Assembly (NCBI GenBank): GCA_004557975.1 | Contig: SFEV01000032.1 | Span: forward strand, 1 to 63,670 | Origin: Lachnospiraceae bacterium | GTDB taxonomy: Bacteria > Bacillota > Clostridia > Lachnospirales > Lachnospiraceae | Direction of reading: 5' to 3' | Length of the DNA stretch: 63,670 nt | In this document: in pieces, positions 42,548-50,873 of the stretch | How positions within the stretch are numbered: the first letter of the stretch is position 1 | Layout of the letters: each line of letters opens with the position of its first letter | Position numbers and translations under genes: made by a program | The notes under the pieces: generated by a model | The model's input: the letters and a program-made list of their open reading frames with translations, nothing else | What the model was told of the DNA's origin: nothing | The model's database searches: none

Positions 42548-42604
42548 ACCGTGCGGGGATGAGAAGAGATACGGCAGATTTCAGATCCCGGAAAGGAGAA
42601 GACG

Positions 42605-42781
42605 ATGAGTTTACCACAGGATCCGATTATGCTTCTGAGCTATGTAAACACACAGCTTCGCGATCAGTTCGGCTCGCTGGATGATTTCTGTGCGAGCATG
42701 AATGTGGACAGAGCGGGACTGGAGGAAAAGCTGAGAGCGGTGAACTATGAGTACGATGAAGAGCGCAACGCATTTGTATAG
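42605..42781 (+). CDS. DUF4250 small protein
   Basis: A 58-residue protein starting MSLPQDPIMLLSYVNTQLRD and ending in an acidic helix with YEYDEERN. It matches the DUF4250 pattern common in Clostridia. The ribosome site GGAAAGGAGAAG precedes the ATG. It is 57 bases after clpB and before the terminator, so it is likely heat-inducible through clpB read-through. Function unknown. Confidence 0.8.
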   Translation: MSLPQDPIMLLSYVNTQLRDQFGSLDDFCASMNVDRAGLEEKLRAVNYEYDEERNAFV

Positions 42782-42818
42782 CGGAGCTTTGTCGGAATAA
42801 AACAGAAAAAGTCAAATA

Positions 42819-42860
42819 AAAGGATGATCTCCTGTGCAGAGCAGGCGGTCATCCTTTTTT
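42819..42860 (+). terminator. Terminator after clpB/DUF4250
   Basis: AAAGGATGA (42819-42827) pairs with TCATCCTTT (42849-42857), continuing into a T run. A poly-A run to the left could let it serve the convergent MATE gene too. Confidence 0.85.
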
Positions 42861-42885
42861 AATCGAATCAGGCAAGTCCCCCACT

Positions 42886-44274
42886 TTAAATGTGCGGAGC
42901 ATTAAGCGGCTGGATTTTATTTTTATAGATTCTGCGAAACAGAATCAGCGTGACGGTAATAGATGCAATTTCGGCAATCGGGAAGGACCACCATACGGCA
43001 TCAAGACCGAAAACCTTCGCAAGTATCCATGCGGCAGGAAGCAGTACACACAGCTGTCTGCACACAGAGACAATCAGACTGTAAATACCGTTTCCGAGGG
43101 CCTGAAAAACGGAGCCGAGTACAATACAGAAGCCCGCAAAAATATAGCTCAGGCTGATGGTGCGCAGTGCCTTGCAGCCGATGGACAGCATGTCTTCCGA
43201 TGCATTGAACAACCCCAGAAGGACATCCGGAATGAGATTAAATGTGATCAGGCCGCATATCATCAGGACAAATGCTGCGATACAGCTCAGTCGGACTGTA
43301 TGAAGAATACGTTTTTTATCCCTTGCCCCGTAATTGAATGCAACAATCGGAACCATTCCGTTGTTCAGACCGAAGACCGGCATGAAAAAGAAACTCTGAA
43401 GCTTAAAATACACGCCAAATACGGCAGCAGCCGTCGATGAAAATACCAGCAGAATTTTATTCATGCCGAAAGTCATGACAGATCCGATGGACATCATCAG
43501 TATGGAAGGAACACCGACCATGTAAATGGATTTTACAGTTGGTCCGTGGAAGCGCATACGGTTCAGGGACAGTTTGATCTCCGGATTTTTCCGGAAATTA
43601 AAATAAATGCCCAGGCACATGGCAACAATCTGGCCGAACACAGTGGCCGCAGCAGCTCCCGCCACTCCCAGTTTTGGGAAGCCAAACATGCCGAAGATCA
43701 GTATCGGATCAAAGATAATATTGATGATGGCGCCTGTTCCCTGAGTAATCATTGTATAAAAGGTCAGTCCCGTTGACTGGAGCAGACGTTCCATACTGAC
43801 CTGAAAAAACAGGCCGAAGGAAAAGATGCAGATGATACTCATATACTGAAAACCGTATGAGACGATCTGCGGGTCAGAGGTCTGGGCTGCAAAAAACAGG
43901 CGGGAGCCGAAAATACCGACAAGTGCGAATACGAGATAACTCAGGGCAGTGAGCAGGATACAGTTGTTGGCCGCCTTGTTTGCCTGGCTGTAATTTTTCT
44001 CGCCAAGACTGCGCGAGAGCAGCGCATTGACACCTACGCCGGTACCGGATGCAACGGCGATCATGAGATTCTGCACCGGGAAAGCCAGCGATACGGCAGT
44101 CAGGGCATTCTCATTGATCTGCGAGACAAACATACTGTCTACGACATTGTACAGCGCCTGCACCAGCATGGAAATAATCATTGGAAGTGACATGGTCAGA
44201 AGAAGCTGCGGAACCGGCATGGTTCCCATTTTGTTTTGGCGCGGAGCACCGTTTGTTTCTTTTGTTTGCTGCAT
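42886..44274 (-). CDS. MATE-family multidrug efflux protein
   Basis: A 462-residue, 12-helix cation-coupled antiporter. Signatures are PMIISMLVQALYNVVDSMFV in helix 1, LSRSLGEKNYSQA after helix 2, and a second-half helix-7 region GVPSILMMSIGSVMTFGMNK. I use the ATG at 44274 behind AAGGAGGATCCCC on the minus strand; the longer upstream frame is spurious. It is single-gene and convergent with DUF4250. Drug, metabolite or toxin export is possible; the substrate is unknown. Confidence 0.9.
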   Translation of the reverse strand: MQQTKETNGAPRQNKMGTMPVPQLLLTMSLPMIISMLVQALYNVVDSMFVSQINENALTAVSLAFPVQNLMIAVASGTGVGVNALLSRSLGEKNYSQANKAANNCILLTALSYLVFALVGIFGSRLFFAAQTSDPQIVSYGFQYMSIICIFSFGLFFQVSMERLLQSTGLTFYTMITQGTGAIINIIFDPILIFGMFGFPKLGVAGAAAATVFGQIVAMCLGIYFNFRKNPEIKLSLNRMRFHGPTVKSIYMVGVPSILMMSIGSVMTFGMNKILLVFSSTAAAVFGVYFKLQSFFFMPVFGLNNGMVPIVAFNYGARDKKRILHTVRLSCIAAFVLMICGLITFNLIPDVLLGLFNASEDMLSIGCKALRTISLSYIFAGFCIVLGSVFQALGNGIYSLIVSVCRQLCVLLPAAWILAKVFGLDAVWWSFPIAEIASITVTLILFRRIYKNKIQPLNAPHI

Positions 44275-44528
44275 GGGGATCCTCCTTGGTAATCGGTTGG
44301 TGTTCGGGATTTTGTGTGCGGAAAAATACGCCCGGATATTGGGAAAATTCCGACAACAGTACAAAACAGTATGAGTAATTGTATAGCGGCCATATAGTAT
44401 TGTCAATCAGGAAACGGGGCAATTTTGGAAGATGATAGGACATCATCCAAGGAAAGGTCTTCGTCTTGCGAAAAGTGCGACTTTTTTGTATAATTGACTC
44501 AGTTGTATGATAAAAGGAGGAGTTTACT

Positions 44529-45389
44529 GTGTCGGTACGTAAGCTTACAGGGATGCTTTTTCTTGTTAATGGACTGCAGTTCCTGCTGGGAGCCGCAATT
44601 CTTCTCGGGCTTCTGACAGATATCGTGGAATATTCGGAGATGCTGCTTGACCTGTCTGTCTGCATTGTACTTCTGAGCAGTCTTCTGTCCATGGCAGGAC
44701 TGATGTCCGTTGTGAGATATCAGGACAGAAGTTACAGGGAGAGTATGGAAAACCTGGAACATCTGAATATACGGCTGCGGGAGCAGCGCCATGATTACCT
44801 GAATCAGATCCAGATTGTGTACGGACTTCTGGAACTGAATGCGTTTGACGAGGCAAAAGAGTATCTCAATCCGGTCTTCCGGGATATCATGAAAGTCAAT
44901 CAGGCCCTGCGTACATCAGAACCTGCAGTAAATGCGCTGCTTCAGGCAAAGCTGGAAGAAGCGGAGCGGCAGGGAATCCGTTTCTGTCTGGAGGTCGGTA
45001 CGCAGCTGGAGAGACTGCCGGTGGAACCGTGGGAGTTCTGCAAGATTCTGGCAAATCTGATTGATAATGCAGTGGCGGCAGCAGGGCAGAATGAAAAGGA
45101 AAAATGGGTCAGGCTGCGCATGGAGGAGACACCGGCTCAATATCGGATTGTTGTTGTAAATAATGGACCGGAGATAACGGAGTACCAGCAGAAACTGATT
45201 TTTACGAGGGGCTATACGACAAAAAAGGGGGAAGGGCACGGAATGGGTCTTGCCATAGTTGCTTCTGTTTTAAAAGAAGCAGGCGGAGAAATTTTCGTGA
45301 ACAGCTCACCGCAGGAAACATCTTTCGCCTTTACGCTGCCGAAGCAGAAAAAAGTACGGAAGCGTCTCAGAGATGCTGTCAGTTCGTGA
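44529..45389 (+). CDS. Sensor histidine kinase of the Spo0B/GHKL type
   Basis: A 286-residue membrane kinase with two N-terminal helices (LVNGLQFLLGAAILLGLLTD and VCIVLLSSLLSMAGLMSVV) and almost no external loop. The phospho-accepting His88 lies in REQRHDYLNQIQIVYGLLEL, the Spo0B/AgrC-like dimerisation helix. The ATP domain has NLIDNAVAAA, VVNNGPEI and GHGMGLAIVASVLKEAGG. It starts at GTG 44529 after AAAGGAGGAG. A LytTR response regulator lies 2.3 kb downstream after three membrane-microdomain-related genes. Sensing probably occurs within the membrane. Confidence 0.87.
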   Translation: MSVRKLTGMLFLVNGLQFLLGAAILLGLLTDIVEYSEMLLDLSVCIVLLSSLLSMAGLMSVVRYQDRSYRESMENLEHLNIRLREQRHDYLNQIQIVYGLLELNAFDEAKEYLNPVFRDIMKVNQALRTSEPAVNALLQAKLEEAERQGIRFCLEVGTQLERLPVEPWEFCKILANLIDNAVAAAGQNEKEKWVRLRMEETPAQYRIVVVNNGPEITEYQQKLIFTRGYTTKKGEGHGMGLAIVASVLKEAGGEIFVNSSPQETSFAFTLPKQKKVRKRLRDAVSS

Positions 45390-45514
45390 CGAAAAAAAGA
45401 CAGATAAAAGGAAAAAATGTATAAGTAAAACGGTACGTCTTTTCAAAGAAAAAATAAGATGTAAAATGTAATCAACGTAATCGTTACGTGCTTTTACAGA
45501 AAGGGGGAACAGGG

Positions 45515-46021
45515 ATGGAACCATTGATGATAGTCGGCATTCTTCTTCTGACTGCCGGGTTCATCCTGGTTGGAATCGAGATGGTGCTTCCCGGATTTTC
45601 CGTACCGGGGGTCAGCGGAATCATATGTCTCATAGCCGGAATATTTCTTCTGGCAGATTCCGTAATGGAGGCGGCGGTGATTACAATTGCCGTGCTTGCA
45701 CTGCTTGGTATCCTGCTGGCGGTGATTCTGTGGCTGCTGTCAAGAGGAAAACTGCATTCGCCGCTTATTCTGAAGGATGAGCAGAAGAAAAAGGAAGGGT
45801 ATTTGAGCTCCAGTGACCTGCAGTATCTGCTCGGAAGACGCGGTCAGGCGGCGACAGATCTGCGGCCGTCAGGGGTAGGATCCTTTGATGATGTCAAGTT
45901 TGATGTGGTATCTGAGGGAAACTACATATCAGCGGGAAGCCCCATAGAGATTATCCGTGTGGAAGGGTCAAAGCTGGTGGTCAGGGAGAGGATTTCCGAT
46001 GACAGGTCGGCGAATCTTTAG
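45515..46021 (+). CDS. NfeD-like membrane protein
   Basis: A 168-residue protein with an N-terminal membrane hairpin (LMIVGILLLTAGFILVGIEM) and two further helices. A C-terminal OB-fold follows (LLGRRGQAATDLRPSGVGSF, ISAGSPIEIIRVEGSKLVVR). NfeD proteins occur next to flotillin-like genes and help assemble membrane microdomains. The ATG at 45515 follows AAGGGGGAACAGGG. FloA follows 55 bases later, the standard NfeD-flotillin pair. Confidence 0.9.
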   Translation: MEPLMIVGILLLTAGFILVGIEMVLPGFSVPGVSGIICLIAGIFLLADSVMEAAVITIAVLALLGILLAVILWLLSRGKLHSPLILKDEQKKKEGYLSSSDLQYLLGRRGQAATDLRPSGVGSFDDVKFDVVSEGNYISAGSPIEIIRVEGSKLVVRERISDDRSANL

Positions 46022-46076
46022 CTGAGGAGTCTGTACAAACGATACACAGTACCTGTTATATGAGGAGGAGAAAAGA

Positions 46077-47036
46077 ATGGATAATATTTTATGGATTGTA
46101 TTGCTTGGAATCATAGGATTACTGATCATACTGTTTTTTGTATTTGTTCCGGTGGGACTGTGGGTGTCTTCCCTGGCGGCGAACGTCAAGATCAGCATTT
46201 TCAATATGATCGGTATGCGCCTGCGCCGTGTAAAGCCTGCAAAAATTGTCATGCCGCTGATCAAGGCGAGAAAAGCGGGACTGGATCTCGGTGTCAACCA
46301 GCTTGAGGCACATTATCTTGCAGGCGGAAATGTAGACAATGTGGTAAATGCACTGATCGCGTCGGAACGCGCCGGCATTGAGCTGAAATTTGAAAAAGCG
46401 GCGGCCATTGATCTTGCGGGAAGAAATGTACTGGAAGCCGTAAAGATGAGTGTAAATCCCAAGGTGATTGAGACGACGAATGTATCGGCTGTGGCAAAGG
46501 ATGGTATCGAACTTCTGGTAAAAGCCAGAGTAACGGTCCGCGCAGATCTGGAACGTCTCGTCGGAGGTGCCGGTGAGGCCACTGTGCTTGCAAGAATCGG
46601 CGAAGGCATTGTCACAACCGTTGGTTCTGCCACATCGCACAAAGAGGTGCTGGAGAACCCGGATGATATTTCAAAACGTGTTCTGAGCAAGGGGCTCGAT
46701 TCGGGAACTGCTTTTGAAATTCTCTCAATTGATATTGCAGACATTGATGTGGGAAGAAATATCGGTGCGCAGCTTCAGAGTCTGCAGGCCGAGGCAGACA
46801 AAAACATTGCTCAGGCGAAAGCCGAGGAGCGGCGGGCAATGGCTGTGGCCAAGGAACAGGAAATGCGTGCCTACGTTGTGGAAGCAGAGGCAGAAGTGCC
46901 CAAAGCGATGGCTTACGCTCTGCGTGAGGGAAAAATCGGAGTTATGGACTACTATGAGCTTCAGAACCTGAAAGCAGATACGGAAATGCGTGCAACAATC
47001 GGCGGAGAAAAGCCGGAGAAACAGACGCTTGCATAG
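46077..47036 (+). CDS. floA: Flotillin-like protein FloA
   Basis: A 319-residue SPFH/flotillin-like protein. One N-terminal membrane-inserted hydrophobic segment (IVLLGIIGLLIILFFVFVPV) is followed by the SPFH domain with MRLRRVKPAKIVMPLIKARK, AHYLAGGNVDNVVNALIA and LAGRNVLEAVKM. A C-terminal helix rich in Ala/Glu (DKNIAQAKAEERRAMAVAKE) mediates oligomerisation. It organises lipid microdomains and protein complexes in Bacillus. Length and order are typical. AGGAGGAG precedes the ATG. Confidence 0.93.
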   Translation: MDNILWIVLLGIIGLLIILFFVFVPVGLWVSSLAANVKISIFNMIGMRLRRVKPAKIVMPLIKARKAGLDLGVNQLEAHYLAGGNVDNVVNALIASERAGIELKFEKAAAIDLAGRNVLEAVKMSVNPKVIETTNVSAVAKDGIELLVKARVTVRADLERLVGGAGEATVLARIGEGIVTTVGSATSHKEVLENPDDISKRVLSKGLDSGTAFEILSIDIADIDVGRNIGAQLQSLQAEADKNIAQAKAEERRAMAVAKEQEMRAYVVEAEAEVPKAMAYALREGKIGVMDYYELQNLKADTEMRATIGGEKPEKQTLA

Positions 47037-47136
47037 AAGGAGCTGCCATTACAGGCAAAGAGCATCACAAAGGGAATCACAAGGGTATCACAAGGGCATC
47101 AGAATGAAACGGCTATGACAGAAGAGAGGTGTCAGG

Positions 47137-47718
47137 ATGTATCTGAATGGAATGAACAACCCGATGGAGCGGATGAAAATAAAGCACAGTCTGGATGAAA
47201 TGAACCTGAAAACGCAGCTGGAGCGTGCCAAAAATCAGACCTATCGGATGAGCAGTGCAGTGCTTATGCATACAGGGGTCAACAAAGCCGGACTCGGAGA
47301 TCTGATAACCCTGTTTCCGAAAGGGAGTCGAAAAGGAAAAAACTCAGGTACATCCGGGAAGCGGGCAAAAAAGGAAGGACGAAAGTCTGTATATTCTATT
47401 GAGAATGGCGGCAGAGAAGGACACGCTCCTGCTTCGGGCGGGTATGAACAGCCAGGTGGATCAACGGCAGAATCAGCGGCTGAGAATGCAGCCGACAGCA
47501 CAGGGTATCAGAAAAAAAGGCTCGGGGAGGATCTGAGCATATCCGGAATGCAGATAGGTCCCTGTGTACAGAAAATCAGTGACACGGTGAGAACAGGAAA
47601 CCGGGAGGAGCTGCAGAAAGCCATTCTGTGGTCAGAGATTCTGGGGGAACCTGTCTCAAAAAAGAGGCGAAGGAGAAGGGTGAATCAACACTATGGCAAT
47701 CAGGGTCATGCTTATTGA
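47137..47718 (+). CDS. Hypothetical protein downstream of FloA
   Basis: A 193-residue basic protein of unrecognised family. The N-terminal 70 residues (NPMERMKIKHSLDEMNLKTQ, SAVLMHTGVNKAGLGDLITL) look ordered and helical. The middle is low-complexity Gly/Ser/Lys/Glu, and the C-terminus ends in a run of arginines (KKRRRRRVNQ). No membrane segment. Its 3' end overlaps the LytTR regulator start by 26 bases, so the two are coupled. AGAGAGG precedes the ATG. Context suggests a role with FloA/NfeD or the two-component system; function unknown. Confidence 0.65.
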   Translation: MYLNGMNNPMERMKIKHSLDEMNLKTQLERAKNQTYRMSSAVLMHTGVNKAGLGDLITLFPKGSRKGKNSGTSGKRAKKEGRKSVYSIENGGREGHAPASGGYEQPGGSTAESAAENAADSTGYQKKRLGEDLSISGMQIGPCVQKISDTVRTGNREELQKAILWSEILGEPVSKKRRRRRVNQHYGNQGHAY

Positions 47719-48433
47719 GGATGAAGCCGGAATGAGACTGCTTCTGAAAAAAATGATTGAACGTCATCCGGAATTTCAGGTGGTGGCGGAGTGCGATGAA
47801 ATTGCAGAATCGGTAATAGCATTTCGCAGGCAGCAGCCTGAGGTCGTATTTCTCGATATCGGGATCAAAGGACAAAATGGAATTGAATGTGCCAGAATTC
47901 TCTGTGACCTGGATCCCAAAGTTAAAATTATTTTTGCAACGGCTCATACGGAGTATATGCCGGAGGCATTTGAACTGTATGCTTTCGATTATCTGGTAAA
48001 GCCCTTTGATGTGGAACGGATGGACAGAACACTCAGCCGGATTGCTTCTCTGATGCAGAATACTGCCTGTGAGCCCGGGGAAAAAATATCCCGTACCGAA
48101 TACCGGTATGATAAACTCCTCGTAAAGGGAAAAGAGAGTATGAGCTTTATCAATATACCTGATATTATTCTGATTCAGAGGGAAAATAACGCAACCGTGA
48201 TTTATACGGAAAAGGACAGCTACGTTACGTCTGCCAGTATGGCAGAGCTTGAGAAAAAGCTGGATCCGGAGCAGTTTATGCGCAGCCATAAGTCATATAT
48301 TATTAATCTGTCGCGTATCCGGAAAATTGAGCCGTATGGGAGATGGACATATCTGGTTCATTTCCAGGGGCGGAAAGAGGATGCGCTGCTGACGGCAGAA
48401 AAGTTCGAAGAGATAAAGAGGAAATTCGTCTGA
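47693..48433 (+). CDS. LytTR-family response regulator
   Basis: A 246-residue AgrA/LytR-type regulator. The receiver domain has IEDEAGM at the acidic pocket, phospho-acceptor Asp55 in VVFLDIGIKG, the conserved Thr/Ala step FATAHTEY and Lys in YLVKPFD. The LytTR DNA-binding domain runs from about residue 140 to 245 (NIPDIILIQRENNATVIYTE, FMRSHKSYIINLSRIRKIEP). It is the only response regulator in the window and is the natural partner of the kinase at 44529. It starts inside the preceding gene. Confidence 0.9.
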   Translation: MAIRVMLIEDEAGMRLLLKKMIERHPEFQVVAECDEIAESVIAFRRQQPEVVFLDIGIKGQNGIECARILCDLDPKVKIIFATAHTEYMPEAFELYAFDYLVKPFDVERMDRTLSRIASLMQNTACEPGEKISRTEYRYDKLLVKGKESMSFINIPDIILIQRENNATVIYTEKDSYVTSASMAELEKKLDPEQFMRSHKSYIINLSRIRKIEPYGRWTYLVHFQGRKEDALLTAEKFEEIKRKFV

Positions 48434-48478
48434 GGCGGATTTCCTCCGACGATCAATACCCTGAGGTATGAATAGATT

Positions 48479-48574
48479 ACTGTTCATGTGCCACTGTTCC
48501 GCGAGGTGTTTTCGCGCAGAATGCGCGGAAATCCCGAGGGTATCACGCGCGAAACTGCATGAAATGCAGTTTCT
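48479..48574 (+). repeat. Dispersed multi-hairpin repeat, family 1, copy 2 (right end missing)
   Basis: ACTGTTCATGTGCCACTGTT, then TTTTCGCGCAGAATGCGCGG and CTGCATGAAATGCAGTTTC are nearly identical to copy 3 at 57078. Similarity stops after TTTCTG, so the right inverted end is lost or unrecognisable. It lies between the response regulator and the T-box leader. The stretch 48575-48639 shows nothing else. Confidence 0.8.
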
Positions 48575-48639
48575 GGACAAAAAGTCCCGAACTGGCTATA
48601 CTTTCGTTAAATGGTGGATGTACGATGCAGACCATTTTA

Positions 48640-48994
48640 TAAAGGCGCAGATGGGAACAAGTAGAGAACAGTGAAAGGTACAGAAAGTTACCGGCTGATG
48701 AGAGGTGCACACGGAAGCTGTTTTTGAATACATCCCGGAGCTCCGCACCGAACGTATGGCGGCAGTATATATTTTCAGAGTGATTTCGTGATACTGTTCA
48801 TTTCAGATAATATATTTGCAGGAGAACTGAGATTCTGCCAGACCAGTAGGCTGCGGCGGGAGACACCCGTTACAGAGTCAGAGTATACAGGTACTCGGTG
48901 AGGCAGACAGTGTGAGCTGTCTGTGAAATAAGGTGGTAACACGGGATTACAGCTCTCGTCCTTATAGAACAAGCTATAGGGCGGGAGCTTTTTT
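48640..48994 (+). ncRNA. Tyrosine T-box leader riboswitch
   Basis: Stem I includes AAAGGTACAGAAAGTTACCG and GCTGATGAGAGG. The specifier loop TTTTTGAATACATCC carries a UAC tyrosine codon at 48729-48731. The T-box bulge reads AGGTGGTAACACGG at 48931-48944. The terminator AGCTCTCGTCC/GGGCGGGAGCT (48951-48989) is followed by TTTTTT. Uncharged tRNA-Tyr would pair with the specifier and the bulge and prevent termination. The downstream gene is tyrS, agreeing with the specifier. The left boundary is approximate. Confidence 0.93.
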
Positions 48995-49032
48995 GGCTTT
49001 TGCCCGATACGAATCATTCAGGAGGAAAGAAT

Positions 49033-50256
49033 ATGCAGATTTATGACGAACTGGTTGCCCGCGGCCTGATTGCCCAGGTAACAGATGAAAAGGAAATCCG
49101 TGACCTTGTAAACAACGGAAAAGCAACATTTTACATTGGCTTTGATCCGACTGCGGACAGCCTTCATGTGGGACATTTTATGGCACTTTGCCTGATGAAG
49201 CGTCTGCAGATGGCAGGAAACAAGCCGATTGCGCTGATTGGCGGCGGTACTGCTATGATTGGTGATCCGTCGGGAAGAACGGATATGCGCCAGATGATGA
49301 CGAAGGAAACGATTGCCCACAACTGTGAATGCTTCAGGAAACAGATGAGCCGCTTCATTGATTTTTCAGAGGACAAGGCTCTGCTGGTCAACAATGCTGA
49401 GTGGCTGCTGGATCTGAATTACGTGGATGTGCTGCGTGAGGTGGGACCGCATTTCTCCGTCAACAGAATGCTGACAGCTGAGTGTTATAAGCAGAGAATG
49501 GAGAGAGGCTTAAGCTTCCTGGAATTTAACTACATGATTATGCAGAGCTATGATTTCTATGCCCTGTACCAGAAATACGGCTGCAACATGCAGTTCGGAG
49601 GAGATGACCAGTGGAGCAATATGCTTGGCGGTACAGAACTGATCCGCCGTAAGCTGGGCAAGGATGCTTACGCAATGACGATCACACTTCTGCTCAATTC
49701 CGAGGGAAAGAAGATGGGCAAAACTCAGAGCGGCGCCGTATGGCTTGATCCGAACAAGACCTCTCCCTTTGATTTCTACCAGTACTGGAGAAATGTTGCA
49801 GATGCGGATGTGCTGAAGTGTCTGCGTATGCTGACCTTCCTGCCGCTGGAGCAGATTGACGAGATGGACCACTGGGAAGGAAGCCAGCTGAACCAGGCAA
49901 AGGAGATTCTGGCTTACGAGCTGACAAGCCTTGTACACGGAGAGGAAGAGGCCAGAAAGGCACAGGAGAGCGCACGTGCACTGTTTACGGGCGGAAACGC
50001 AGCAAATATGCCGTCTGCCGAGATTGCAGAGGCGGATCTTACAGAGGATGGTATCGATATTATCTCTCTGCTTCAGAAATCCGGTCTTGTGCCGTCACGC
50101 TCCGAGGGACGCCGTGCAGTAGAGCAGGGCGGTGTAACTGTGGATGGCGAGAAGGTGTCAGATATCAAGACTGTAATCACGAAAGAGCAGCTTTCCGGAG
50201 ACGGAATTGTGCTTAAGAGAGGAAAGAAAAATTTCCGCAAGGTGACTCTGGCGTAA
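49033..50256 (+). CDS. tyrS: Tyrosyl-tRNA synthetase
   Basis: A 407-residue class I synthetase that charges tRNA-Tyr. The HIGH-like motif is DSLHVGHFMAL, the tyrosine pocket is YMIMQSYDFYALYQKYGC with GGDDQWSN, and the KMSKS-like loop is KKMGKTQSGAVWLD. A C-terminal S4 RNA-binding domain ends the protein (LVPSRSEGRRAVEQGGVTVD). I use the ATG at 49033 behind AGGAGGAAAG; an upstream in-frame codon falls inside the leader. Expression is set by the T-box. Confidence 0.97.
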   Translation: MQIYDELVARGLIAQVTDEKEIRDLVNNGKATFYIGFDPTADSLHVGHFMALCLMKRLQMAGNKPIALIGGGTAMIGDPSGRTDMRQMMTKETIAHNCECFRKQMSRFIDFSEDKALLVNNAEWLLDLNYVDVLREVGPHFSVNRMLTAECYKQRMERGLSFLEFNYMIMQSYDFYALYQKYGCNMQFGGDDQWSNMLGGTELIRRKLGKDAYAMTITLLLNSEGKKMGKTQSGAVWLDPNKTSPFDFYQYWRNVADADVLKCLRMLTFLPLEQIDEMDHWEGSQLNQAKEILAYELTSLVHGEEEARKAQESARALFTGGNAANMPSAEIAEADLTEDGIDIISLLQKSGLVPSRSEGRRAVEQGGVTVDGEKVSDIKTVITKEQLSGDGIVLKRGKKNFRKVTLA

Positions 50257-50293
50257 CGGCCAAACCGCGCAAAAGGTGAAGTGGGAGGTTGCT

Positions 50294-50803
50294 ATGACGG
50301 AAGAACAGAGAAAGAAAAAAGAAAATAAGATTTTTATGCTTTCCATTGTAATTCTTGCGGTGGCAGTTGTGTTTCTCATCCTGGTCGGAATCAATAATCT
50401 GGCTGAGACACTGCTTTTTCCTGTGGGGATGTCGGTGCTGTTTGTTATTTACTGGCTCGTTTCCAATGTGCTGTCTGTCGTATGGCTTGGATCCTTTGAG
50501 GGAAAGACGGATGAACAGAAGCGCTCGTATTATCTCTACGCGGCATCGGATGCTGCCGGACTTGCCGGGCTGATTTTTTTCCTTGTGAATACGGGAAGTA
50601 CCACAGGCGTGATTATTTTTGTGGCAAGTGTAGTTCTGAAACGGAAATTCATGGATCAGTTCCGCGGTGTCTCCAAAGAGGAGAACGATGAAGACAGTGA
50701 TGCACAGGAAGCTCTGGATGAGAACAGAGACAGTGATGCACAGGAAGTTCTGGATGAGAACAGAGACAGTAATGCGGAAGATGTATCAGATGAAATGCAT
50801 TGA
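50294..50803 (+). CDS. Small membrane protein with acidic repeat tail
   Basis: A 169-residue protein with three or four hydrophobic helices (FMLSIVILAVAVVFLILVGI, LLFPVGMSVLFVIYWLVSNV, AAGLAGLIFFLV). A cytosolic tail made of three 12-residue acidic units (DSDAQEALDENR and variants) follows. GGGAGG precedes the ATG at 50294. It follows tyrS by 37 bases and may be read with it. No family recognised. Confidence 0.65.
   Translation: MTEEQRKKKENKIFMLSIVILAVAVVFLILVGINNLAETLLFPVGMSVLFVIYWLVSNVLSVVWLGSFEGKTDEQKRSYYLYAASDAAGLAGLIFFLVNTGSTTGVIIFVASVVLKRKFMDQFRGVSKEENDEDSDAQEALDENRDSDAQEVLDENRDSNAEDVSDEMH
50693..50800 (+). repeat. 36-bp tandem repeat in the membrane-protein tail
   Basis: Three in-frame units start at 50693, 50729 and 50765. 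The first two are nearly identical and the third is diverged. Copy-number change would lengthen the acidic tail without a frameshift. Confidence 0.85.
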
Positions 50804-50828
50804 TGAAAAGCAGTGAGTATGCTTTTTT

Positions 50829-50873
50829 GCCCCGTGTCATATAATAAACAGAATATCTGATGTGGCATGGGGC
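50829..50873 (+). promoter_or_regulatory. Hairpin covering the apparent start of the deacetylase gene
   Basis: GCCCCGTGTCATAT (50829-50842) can pair along its full 14 bases, using G-U pairs, with ATGTGGCATGGGGC (50860-50873). The right arm holds the candidate ATG. The T run lies before the hairpin, so it is not a plus-strand terminator. It may hide the start codon or mark that translation begins downstream. Confidence 0.5.

Noticed and set aside
44490..44528. A T-box or riboswitch in front of the histidine kinase
   Set aside because: The leader is short and lacks conserved riboswitch motifs; only a ribosome site is clear.
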